The translations under genes and the position numbers were made by a program. DNA of 43,622 bases from JANPJV01 sp031425695 (lineage in GTDB: Bacteria > Pseudomonadota > Gammaproteobacteria > Xanthomonadales > SZUA-5). Of this stretch, positions 17,065 through 24,341 are shown piece after piece. The number at the start of each line of letters is the position of its first letter. Position 1 is the first letter of the stretch. Location of the stretch: NCBI GenBank assembly GCA_031425695.1, contig JANPJV010000050.1, positions 1 through 43,622 of the forward strand, written 5' to 3'. The notes beneath the pieces were generated by a model. It worked only from the letters and a program-made list of their open reading frames with translations, had not been told where the DNA came from and did no database searches.

Positions 17065-17427
17065 TCACTCGTTCAAGTTGATCAGATTGACCGTCTTGTT
17101 GCCCTTGCACACCCAGCAGCAGTCGGAACAGCGCTGTCCGTTGTCCATGCCGACACCCCAGTACTCGTCGGTCGCGCCTTCAACCCATGCGCCGTAGCAG
17201 ATGCTCTCGCCCTGGATGCACGCAATCTTGTAGGTGTGCGCGTCGTAATCATCGATCTTGTAGGCCTGCCCATTGCCTGGCCACTGGTGATCGCGCCCCT
17301 GGGACGTGAATTCGAGCATCACCGAATATTGCGCATTGCTCTTGAAGGTGAAGCTCAGGGTGTCCGCGAATGCCACGTTCGACGCCAGGCACAGCAGCAG
17401 CACCAGCAAACCTCTAAACGCGGGCAT
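17065..17427 (-). CDS. Small Cys-rich exported protein, unknown function
   Basis: A 120-residue protein with signal peptide MPAFRGLLVLLLCLASNVAFA. The mature part is compact, with several Cys residues (IACIQGESICYGAW and RCSDCCWVCKGNK) that may form disulfides or bind metal, and with aromatic beta-type strands (TLSFTFKSNAQYSVMLEF). The ATG at 17427 is preceded by aaggag at ideal spacing, good evidence that the gene is translated. I do not recognise a family. It lies between the pseudouridine synthase and the carbonic anhydrase on the same strand. Confidence 0.8.
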   Translation of the reverse strand: MPAFRGLLVLLLCLASNVAFADTLSFTFKSNAQYSVMLEFTSQGRDHQWPGNGQAYKIDDYDAHTYKIACIQGESICYGAWVEGATDEYWGVGMDNGQRCSDCCWVCKGNKTVNLINLNE

Positions 17428-17496
17428 TGCCTTCTCCTTCCAGCTCGGTGAGAACGAGGTGAAAGGCTAGTCTTCTGGCGATCCTCGTGCCAGCGA

Positions 17497-18201
17497 TCAA
17501 TTGAAACCAGCGATCTCGTCCGCACTCAGGTGGCGCCACTTGCCCTTCGGCAGTTCGCCGAGATCGAGGTTGCCGACCGCGACACGCACCAGCCGCAGGG
17601 TGCGCAAATCCAGCGCTTCCAGCAGCCGGCGGATTTGTCGGTTGCGGCCCTCGTCGAGCACGATCTCGAGCCAGGCGTTGCGCTGGCCCGAGCGCAATAC
17701 CCGCGCCTGTGCCGCGCGCAAGCGCTCGTCGCCGTCCTCGATGCCGGCCGTCAGCGTTTCGAGCAGGCCCGCTTCGACAACGCGATCGATCTGGACGTGA
17801 TAGCGCTTGAGTACGGCGCCAGCGGGCTCGGTGATGCGCGCCGCCCACTCCGGATCATTGCTCAGCAGCAGCAGGCCTTCGCTGGCGCGGTCAAGTCGGC
17901 CAACCGGTGCAACCCAGGGGAGCCCGGCCTCGGCGAGGCAATCGTAGACCGTGGCGCGACCGCGCTCGTCGCTGGCGGTGGTCACCAGCCCGCGCGGCTT
18001 GTTGAGCATCAGATAGACGGGAGCGACCGGCGCGATGGCCGCTCCATCGATTTCGATGCGTGACCTGTCAATCGTGGGCGCCTCCGGATCACGTACCAGG
18101 CGCCCGTCGACACGTACGCGCCCGGCTTCCACCCACCGCGCTGCTTCGCTGCGCGAACACAGCCCGAGCTTCGACAGGCGCCTGGCGATGCCGACGGCCA
18201 C
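17497..18201 (-). CDS. RsuA/RluB-family pseudouridine synthase
   Basis: Predicted rRNA pseudouridine synthase of 234 residues. An N-terminal S4 RNA-binding domain (RLSKLGLCSRSEAARWVEAG and VRVDGRLV) precedes the catalytic domain. The catalytic Asp is in VGRLDRASEGLLLLSND, and EGRNRQIRRLLEAL is the later family motif. The long basic C-terminal tail of RluB is absent, so the target (16S or 23S position) cannot be assigned. The start is GTG 18201, four bases beyond the ruvA stop, so it is translated from the same transcript as ruvA. Confidence 0.9.
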   Translation of the reverse strand: MAVGIARRLSKLGLCSRSEAARWVEAGRVRVDGRLVRDPEAPTIDRSRIEIDGAAIAPVAPVYLMLNKPRGLVTTASDERGRATVYDCLAEAGLPWVAPVGRLDRASEGLLLLSNDPEWAARITEPAGAVLKRYHVQIDRVVEAGLLETLTAGIEDGDERLRAAQARVLRSGQRNAWLEIVLDEGRNRQIRRLLEALDLRTLRLVRVAVGNLDLGELPKGKWRHLSADEIAGFN

Positions 18202-18205
18202 GGGA

Positions 18206-18808
18206 TCAGCCGCTGCGTAGCGCGCTCTTCAGCGCCTTGCGGATGATTGCTTCCGCCGTGTCGCCCGGCGCCGCGGCGGCGTTGACGAGTTTGGTAACCT
18301 CGATCGGCTTGTAGCCGAGCGCCTGCAGGGCGCTGGTCGCTTCGGCAACGGGGTCATGTGGCACCGCGGCCTTGGATCCGAGTACCGCAGCCAGCCCCGT
18401 GGTGATGCCATCGACCTTGTCGCGCATCTCCACGATCAGTCGCTCCGCCGTCTTCTTGCCGATCCCCGGAATGCGCTGCAGTGCAGCGATATCGCCGTTC
18501 TGGATCAGCCGCGCAAACTCGTCGACCGATGCGCCCGAGAGGATCGCAAGCGCGGTCTTGGCGCCGATGCCCGAAACCTTGACCAGCGACCGGAACAAGC
18601 CACGCTCGTTCTCTTTTGCAAATCCATACAGCGAATGCGCGTCTTCCTTGATGGCCAGGTGCGTGTGCAGCAGCACCTCGCCGCCAAGCGCGGGCAACTC
18701 GTAGAAGGTACTCATCGGCGCCTCGACCTCATAGCCGACACCCTGTACATCGATCAGCAACCACGGCGGTTGCTTGGTGAGAAGGATGCCTTTGAGTCGA
18801 CCGATCAT
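18206..18808 (-). CDS. ruvA: Holliday junction branch migration protein RuvA
   Basis: Tetrameric DNA-binding subunit that holds Holliday junctions and loads the RuvB motor. Its 200 residues are the normal length. The OB-fold N-terminus is MIGRLKGILLTKQPPWLLID. Two helix-hairpin-helix motifs follow (LVKVSGIGAKTALAIL and LQRIPGIGKKTAERLIVEM), and the C-terminal RuvB-binding domain has ATSALQALGYKPIEVTKLV. RuvC and RuvB, the usual neighbours, are not adjacent: a pseudouridine synthase lies downstream, and a 200-bp gap then gatB lies upstream. The ruv genes must be split or elsewhere. Confidence 0.96.
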   Translation of the reverse strand: MIGRLKGILLTKQPPWLLIDVQGVGYEVEAPMSTFYELPALGGEVLLHTHLAIKEDAHSLYGFAKENERGLFRSLVKVSGIGAKTALAILSGASVDEFARLIQNGDIAALQRIPGIGKKTAERLIVEMRDKVDGITTGLAAVLGSKAAVPHDPVAEATSALQALGYKPIEVTKLVNAAAAPGDTAEAIIRKALKSALRSG

Positions 18809-19011
18809 GGGTGCCTGCGCGTTGGGAAATCAGAGCAAGGGTTATGCCCAAGAGCCACTCTTACACAAAAAGCGCAAAGCAAAGCGAACGGCGCGCTTCG
18901 TCCGTGAGCCGCGACGCGTAGCCCGAACTGCGCGCGGCTTCTTGCGCGCTGTCCGGGGCTCTTGGTTCGCAGATTCCGCGCTCCCGGTGAGCCGCTACGC
19001 GGCACATCGGG

Positions 19012-20451
19012 CTACGCTCCCGCAGCCAGCCGCGATTTGAGCAACTCATTCAACTGCGCCGGATTGGCCTGTCCACGGGTCGCCTTCATCACCTGGCCGA
19101 CGAAGAACTGCAGCAATTTCTCGTTGCCGCCGCGGTATTGCGCGACCTGGGTCGGGTTGGTGGCGAGCACGTCGTCGACCAGGCGGGCGAGCTCGCCGCT
19201 GTCGGAAACCTGTTTCAGCCCCAGGCGTTCGCTGATCTCGTCGGTGCTCTCGGTGCCGCGCCAGAGCTCGTCGAAAACCTGCTTGCCCATCTTGCTCGAC
19301 AGGCTGCCGTCGACGATACGCGCAAGCAGCCCGGCCAGGCGTTCGGCCGACACCGGCGTCTGCTCGGGGTCCAGACCCGCTGCATTGAGCGCGCCGAGCC
19401 ATTCGCCACTCACCCAGTTCGCACAGAGCTTCACCTGGCCAGGAACACCCAGGCAGAGCGCTTCGAAGTACTCGGAAATGGTGCGATCGGCGGTCAGCTG
19501 CGCGGCATCGTAGGCGCTCAAGCCCAAGGACTGCTCGTAGCGGTTCGCTCGCGCCTGCGGCAGCTCCGGCATTTCCGCGCGCTCGCGCTCGATCGTGTCC
19601 GCATCGAGCAAGAGGGGTGGCAGGTCGGGATCCGGGAAATAACGGTAATCGTGTGCGGATTCCTTGCCGCGCATGCTGCGCGTTTCGCCGCGATGGGCGT
19701 CGAACAGGCGCGTTTCCTGGACCACCTTGCCGCCGGTCTCGATCAACCGGACCTGCCGTTCGATCTCGTAATCGATGGCCTTTTCGACGAAGCGGAACGA
19801 GTTCACGTTCTTGATCTCGGCGCGGGTGCCAAGTGCCTCGCCACGCTTGCGCACGGAAACGTTCGCGTCGCAGCGAAAGCTGCCTTCCTGCATATTCCCG
19901 TCGCTGACGCCGAGCCAGCGCACCAGCGTGTGCAGCGTCTTTAGGAACGCCACGGCTTCGGCCGACGAGGCGAGCGCGGGTTCGCTCACGATCTCCAGCA
20001 GCGGCGTGCCCGCACGATTGAGATCGACACCCGTCTCGGCATGAAAGGCGTCGTGGACACTCTTGCCCGCGTCTTCTTCGAGGTGCGCCCGCGTCAATGG
20101 CACGCGCTTGCGGCCGTCGCCGAGCGGGAATTCCAAGGAGCCGCCGACCACGATCGGCTGCTCGTACTGGCTGATCTGGTAGCCCTTGGGCAGGTCGGGA
20201 TAGAAGTAATTCTTGCGCGCGAAAATGCTCGTCGGCGCGATCGTCGCACCGACCGCCAGGCCGAAACGAATGGCCAGCCGGACGGCCTCCGCGTTCATCA
20301 CCGGCAGGGTGCCGGGCATGGCCAGATCGAGCGCGTTCGCCTGCGCATTCGGTTCCGCGCCATAGGCCGTCGGCGAGCTCGAAAAGATCTTCGATTGCGT
20401 CAGCAACTGCACATGCACTTCGAGCCCGATCACCGCTTCCCACTGGCTCAT
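19012..20451 (-). CDS. gatB: Aspartyl/glutamyl-tRNA amidotransferase subunit B
   Basis: The tRNA-binding kinase/transamidase subunit of GatCAB, which converts misacylated Glu-tRNA(Gln) or Asp-tRNA(Asn) to the amidated form. It has 479 residues from ATG 20451 (MSQWEAVIGLEVHVQL); an in-frame extension to 20484 overlaps gatA. Family motifs are IGLEVHVQL, YPDLPKGYQISQYEQP and MQEGSFRCDANVSVR, with a C-terminal YqeY-like tail. Its ATG overlaps the gatA TGA in an ATGA arrangement, showing translational coupling. Confidence 0.97.
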   Translation of the reverse strand: MSQWEAVIGLEVHVQLLTQSKIFSSSPTAYGAEPNAQANALDLAMPGTLPVMNAEAVRLAIRFGLAVGATIAPTSIFARKNYFYPDLPKGYQISQYEQPIVVGGSLEFPLGDGRKRVPLTRAHLEEDAGKSVHDAFHAETGVDLNRAGTPLLEIVSEPALASSAEAVAFLKTLHTLVRWLGVSDGNMQEGSFRCDANVSVRKRGEALGTRAEIKNVNSFRFVEKAIDYEIERQVRLIETGGKVVQETRLFDAHRGETRSMRGKESAHDYRYFPDPDLPPLLLDADTIERERAEMPELPQARANRYEQSLGLSAYDAAQLTADRTISEYFEALCLGVPGQVKLCANWVSGEWLGALNAAGLDPEQTPVSAERLAGLLARIVDGSLSSKMGKQVFDELWRGTESTDEISERLGLKQVSDSGELARLVDDVLATNPTQVAQYRGGNEKLLQFFVGQVMKATRGQANPAQLNELLKSRLAAGA

Positions 20452-21917
20452 GACACAAGCTCCGGCGGGCACGCCTGATGCCAATCGGTTACCTGCTGAT
20501 ACCCATGCCCGGCGGATATCAAAAGGTCTTCGCGCCAGGTTCCCGCGACCAGTTGCAGCCCGACCGGCAGGCTGGCCGAGAAACCGCAGGGCACCGACAA
20601 GCCCGGCAGGCCTGCGAGATTGACGCCGACCGTGTTGACGTCGGCAAGATAGAGCGCAAGCGGGTCGTCGAGCTTCTCGCCGAGCCGGAAAGCGGTGGTC
20701 GGGCTGGTCGGCCCGGCGAGTACGTCGACTTGCGCGAAGGCAGCGGCAAATTCATCGGCGATCAGGCGGCGCACCTGCTGCGCGCGACGGTAATAGGCAT
20801 CGTAGTAGCCGGCCGACAGCGCATAGGTGCCGATCAGGATGCGCCGCTGCACTTCGTGGCCGAAGCCCTCGGCGCGCGAACGCTTGTAGAGATCATTCAA
20901 GTCGCGCGGGTTTTCGCAGCGATGGCCGTAGCGCACGCCGTCGAAGCGCGCGAGATTGCTCGAGGCCTCTGCCGGGGCGATGACGTAATAGGCCGGGATC
21001 GAGTACGCGCTCGCGGGCAGGTCGACCTCGACGATGCTCGCGCCTTGGCGCGAGTACTCGGCCAGCGCAGCCTCGACCGCCGCGCCGACGCCATCTTCGA
21101 TACCGGCACCGAACCACTGTTTCGGACGGCCGATGCGCAGGCCCTTCAACGGCCGTGCGAGCGCACCGGCGACGTCGATTGCCGGTGCGTTGCTGGAGGT
21201 GGCATCGCGCTCGTCGAAACCCGAAATCACAGCGAGCACGCGTGCGCAGTCTTCGACCGTCGTCGCGATCACGCCGGCCTGGTCCAGGCTCGACGCGTAG
21301 GCAATCATGCCGCGACGCGACACCCGTCCGTAGGTGGGCTTGAACCCGCTGACCCCACACAGCGCGGCCGGCTGCCGCAGCGAGCCGCCAGTATCGGTGC
21401 CGGTCGCGAAGGGCACGATGCGCGCCGCCACGAGCGCTGCCGAGCCGCCCGAGGAACCGCCGGGTACGCGCGAACTGTCCCACGGATTGCGCACCGGGCC
21501 GAAGTGCGAGTGCTCGTTCGACGAGCCCATCGCGAACTCGTCCATGTTCGCCTTGCCGATCAGCACGCCGCCGGCTGCACGGGTCTTCTCATGCACGGTG
21601 GCGCTGTAGGGCGGCACGAAGTTTTCGAGCATCTTCGAGGCGCATGAGGTACGCACGCCTTCGGTGCAGAAAAGATCCTTGTGCGCATATGGGATTCCGA
21701 CGAGCGCACCGCTTTGGCCCGACGCACGCGCACGGTCTGCCGCTTCGGCATCGATGACGGCTTGCGCGTCGAGGCTCGTGATCAGCGCATTGAGGACCGG
21801 CTGCGCGCTGCGTGCCCGCGCCAGCGCGCGCTCGGTCAGCTCGACACTGCTGGTCTCGCGACGATTCAGTGCGGCAAGCTGGCCAACCAATGTTTCCGAC
21901 GTTTCCGGCGCGCTCAC
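20448..21917 (-). CDS. gatA: Aspartyl/glutamyl-tRNA amidotransferase subunit A
   Basis: Amidase-signature subunit that releases ammonia from glutamine for the GatB active site. The 489-residue protein carries the Ser-cisSer-Lys triad: Lys in LVGIPYAHKDLFC, and the serines in VPGGSSGGSAALVAA and GTDTGGSLRQPA. The start is a GTG at 21917 that overlaps the gatC stop (GTGA), and the gene overlaps gatB by four bases, so the three genes form one coupled operon in the order gatC, gatA, gatB. Confidence 0.97.
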   Translation of the reverse strand: MSAPETSETLVGQLAALNRRETSSVELTERALARARSAQPVLNALITSLDAQAVIDAEAADRARASGQSGALVGIPYAHKDLFCTEGVRTSCASKMLENFVPPYSATVHEKTRAAGGVLIGKANMDEFAMGSSNEHSHFGPVRNPWDSSRVPGGSSGGSAALVAARIVPFATGTDTGGSLRQPAALCGVSGFKPTYGRVSRRGMIAYASSLDQAGVIATTVEDCARVLAVISGFDERDATSSNAPAIDVAGALARPLKGLRIGRPKQWFGAGIEDGVGAAVEAALAEYSRQGASIVEVDLPASAYSIPAYYVIAPAEASSNLARFDGVRYGHRCENPRDLNDLYKRSRAEGFGHEVQRRILIGTYALSAGYYDAYYRRAQQVRRLIADEFAAAFAQVDVLAGPTSPTTAFRLGEKLDDPLALYLADVNTVGVNLAGLPGLSVPCGFSASLPVGLQLVAGTWREDLLISAGHGYQQVTDWHQACPPELVS

Positions 21918-22201
21918 TCGATCACCTTCGGCACCAGGTAATAGCCGCCGCTGACGGTCGGCGCGATCGCCTCGAATGCCGCGCGCTCATCGCGGATCAC
22001 CGGCACGTCCGCGCGCAATCGCAACGCGGGATCGCCCGGGTGCGACAACGGCGCCAGGCCGTCCACCGGCGCCGCCGCGAGCGCGGCAAACAAATCCAGC
22101 ACCGCCGCAAGCTCCCTCGCATGCGCCGCTTCCTGGCCAGCTGGAATCGCCAACCGGGCCAGCTCGGCAATGGAACGCACATCAGGCGTATCGACGGACA
22201 T
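21914..22201 (-). CDS. gatC: Aspartyl/glutamyl-tRNA amidotransferase subunit C
   Basis: Small (95-residue) belt subunit that stabilises GatA and GatB. The ATG at 22201 gives MSVDTPDVRSIAELARLAIP, the standard GatC N-terminus (helix with a conserved LARLA). The C-terminus is YYLVPKVIE, the expected VPKVIE ending. Longer in-frame starts extend into a REP element and are not credible. It is the first gene of gatCAB; its upstream region carries the paired REP element at 22288-22437. Confidence 0.95.
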   Translation of the reverse strand: MSVDTPDVRSIAELARLAIPAGQEAAHARELAAVLDLFAALAAAPVDGLAPLSHPGDPALRLRADVPVIRDERAAFEAIAPTVSGGYYLVPKVIE

Positions 22202-22287
22202 GGAAATCGGGCAAAAAGCGCGGCGGCGCAACATAGCACAGGGGTGTAAGGGGGCTGCTCGATGGCGCCAGCGGCACACACCGAAAC

Positions 22288-22437
22288 GTAGGTCATGTTG
22301 CGCCCGCGTGGTGTTGGGAACGGCGATCAGTGGCATCGGGCGCTACTTGACTGCTTTCTTCGTGATTTGGAGCGTCAAGTAGCGCCCGATAACGATGTCG
22401 CTTCGCTCGAGCTCTACGCGGGCGCAACATGACCTAC
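22288..22437. repeat. 150-bp paired REP element (family B), copy 2
   Basis: The outer arms are an exact 20-bp inverted repeat: gtaggtcatgttgcgcccgc at 22288-22307 and its complement at 22418-22437. The inner arms are an exact 17-bp inverted repeat: atcgggcgctacttgac at 22335-22351 and its complement at 22374-22390. Each half can also fold alone through gcgcccg / cgggcgc. The right outer arm lies inside the 3' end of the FAD-oxidase gene. Confidence 0.95.
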
Positions 22438-23829
22438 TTCAGCGCGTCCACCGTACCCCACGTCCGGAAAAATCTTTCCCGGGTTCAAGATGCCGGCCGG
22501 GTCGAAGGCTTGCTTGATCTGCCGCATCAGCGCCAAGGAATCGGGCGATATGGCGCGGGGAATGAAGGCGCGTTTGTCGATGCCGATGCCGTGTTCGCCA
22601 GAAAGCGTGCCGTCGAGGTGGATGACCAAGTCGAAAACGTCGCTGAGGCAGCGTTCGGCGGCTTTAAGCTTCCCCGGAACGGCCGGGTCGAACAGCAGGT
22701 TGACGTGCAGGTTGCCATTGCCGGCGTGGCCGAAGTTGACGATCAGCAGTTCGTGCCGGCCGGCGAGCGCTTCGATGCCGCGCACGAGCTCGGGCAGGCG
22801 CGCGACCGGGACGACGTCTTCGTTGATCTTCCTGGGGGCGAGCGAGCGCAGGATCGGCGACAGTGCCTTGCGTGCTTTCCAGAGATCCTCGTTCTCCGTG
22901 ACCGATGCCGCGGCGCGAACCTCGAGGCAGCCGGGGCCGTCCGCCGCTGCGGCGATGGCCACCACCTGCTCGGCCAGTGCCGCGCTGGCACCGTCGGCTT
23001 CGATCAGCAGCAGCGCGCGGGCAGCGTCCGGCAGGGAGATGCCGGCGTGGCGGCGTACCAGCCCGATCGCCGTGGCATCCATGAACTCGAGCGCCGCGGG
23101 TGTGGCCGGTTGCGCCATCAGCCGCGCGACGGCCGCGGCCGCCGCGTCGATCGACGAGTAGAGCGCCCGCAGGCCGCTGCGGGCAGCGGGTAACGGCGTC
23201 AGTTTGAGCGTGGCCGCGGTGATCAGTCCGAGCGTGCCTTCCGACCCGATGAGGAGGCGCGTGAGGTCGTAGCCAACCGCGCCCTTGGTGGTGAAGCTGC
23301 CGCTGGTGATCACGTTGCCGCTGCCGGTGACGACACGCAGGCCGAGCACGTTGTCGCGGCAGGCGCCGTACTTGACGGTGCGCGGTCCGCCGGCATTGCA
23401 GGCGAGGTTGCCACCCACCGTGGAATAGCCGGCGCTGGTGGGATCGGGTGGCCAGAAAAAGCCGAGCGGTGCGAGCGCCGACTGCAGGTCGCCATTGATG
23501 ACGCCAGGCTCGACCACCGCGAAGCGGTTGTCCGCCTCGATCGCCAAGATCCTGGCCATGCGCTCGAAACACACCACGACGCTCGGCCGCAGCGGCACCG
23601 CAGCGCCCGTCGTTGCAGTCCCGCGTCCACGCGCCACGATGGCCGTGGCGCTTGCGGCACAGGCGCGCACCAGCGACTGCACCTGCGCTTCGTCTTCGGG
23701 GAGCGCGACGGCGAGCACGGGACCGGAGCGCCGCGAGTTGTCGAAACCGTAGCTCAAGCAACTGGCCGCATCGGTGAGCCATGCCTGCTCGGGCAAGGCG
23801 TCCCAAACCGCCGGCGCCAACGCGATCAC
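22414..23829 (-). CDS. GlcD-type FAD-binding oxidase
   Basis: A 471-residue flavoprotein of the glycolate oxidase GlcD / D-lactate dehydrogenase group, oxidising a 2-hydroxy acid. The FAD (PCMH) domain shows VARGRGTATTGAAVP, PDPTSAGYSTVGGNLACNAG and LIGSEGTLGLIT. The C-terminal cap has the metal/substrate motifs NFGHAGNGNLHVNLLF and SGEHGIGIDKRAF. The substrate is not fixed by sequence. The start is GTG 23829, overlapping the yraN stop by four bases. The last seven residues (VGHVAPA) and the TAG stop are encoded by the outer arm of the REP element, so the native C-terminus has been replaced or extended. Confidence 0.9.
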   Translation of the reverse strand: MIALAPAVWDALPEQAWLTDAASCLSYGFDNSRRSGPVLAVALPEDEAQVQSLVRACAASATAIVARGRGTATTGAAVPLRPSVVVCFERMARILAIEADNRFAVVEPGVINGDLQSALAPLGFFWPPDPTSAGYSTVGGNLACNAGGPRTVKYGACRDNVLGLRVVTGSGNVITSGSFTTKGAVGYDLTRLLIGSEGTLGLITAATLKLTPLPAARSGLRALYSSIDAAAAAVARLMAQPATPAALEFMDATAIGLVRRHAGISLPDAARALLLIEADGASAALAEQVVAIAAAADGPGCLEVRAAASVTENEDLWKARKALSPILRSLAPRKINEDVVPVARLPELVRGIEALAGRHELLIVNFGHAGNGNLHVNLLFDPAVPGKLKAAERCLSDVFDLVIHLDGTLSGEHGIGIDKRAFIPRAISPDSLALMRQIKQAFDPAGILNPGKIFPDVGYGGRAEVGHVAPA

Positions 23830-24206
23830 CAGCCGCTGTCCACCTGGATCACATTCTTTTCCCAGCGCAGCCCGCCGGCGCCGAGCGCAAGCACGTCGAA
23901 ACGCATGGCCCAGTGGCGATAGGCCGGATGCGCGACGACAAACGCGCTGGCAGCCGTCAGCAAGCGGCGTTGCTTGACGGGTCCGACACTCTCGAGCCCA
24001 TCGCCGTGCGTGTCGTCGCTGCGGAAGCGCACCTCGACCAGGACCAGCACCGCACCCTCGCGCATGACGAGGTCAAGCTCGCCGCCGCGCGCGTTGAAAT
24101 TGCGTGCGATCAGGATCAGGCCTTGCGCGAACAGGTACTCGAGCGCCGCGTCTTCGGCGCGCGCACCTTGCACGCGGGTGTTGCGGGCCTTTCCAAAGCG
24201 AAGCAT
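23826..24206 (-). CDS. yraN: YraN family (UPF0102) nuclease-like protein
   Basis: A 126-residue protein of the YraN/UPF0102 family, a restriction-endonuclease-like fold of uncertain role. Typical motifs are GARAEDAALEYLFAQG, ILIARNFNARGGELDLVM and LVLVEVRFRSDDTHGDGLES; the E-LDL-EV-R pattern matches the predicted nuclease core. The ATG at 24206 (MLRFGKARN) is chosen because the longer frame to 24284 lies within a palindromic element. It follows lpoA on the same strand, as in the E. coli lpoA-yraN order, and its GTGA overlap couples it to the FAD-oxidase gene. Confidence 0.88.
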   Translation of the reverse strand: MLRFGKARNTRVQGARAEDAALEYLFAQGLILIARNFNARGGELDLVMREGAVLVLVEVRFRSDDTHGDGLESVGPVKQRRLLTAASAFVVAHPAYRHWAMRFDVLALGAGGLRWEKNVIQVDSGW

Positions 24207-24236
24207 TTGTGCGGAGCCCCCCAAACCATCAAACGG

Positions 24237-24341
24237 GATTTCCGATGCATTTTGGTCCGAGGCTAGGCGCGAGAAGGAAGCCATAGCAGCGCTATGGCGA
24301 CGCCGAGCAACGACGCATTCGGGTCATAAAGCGCGGAAATC
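24237..24341. repeat. 105-bp palindromic element between lpoA and yraN
   Basis: It is bounded by gatttccg (24237-24244) and cggaaatc (24334-24341). In the centre is a perfect hairpin, gccatagc / gctatggc around agc (24280-24298). Parts (ttccgatg, aggcaaggcgc-like sequence) resemble the interior of the MITE-like element at 26202-26509. Its right end overlaps the lpoA TGA stop (24340-24342). Confidence 0.65.
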
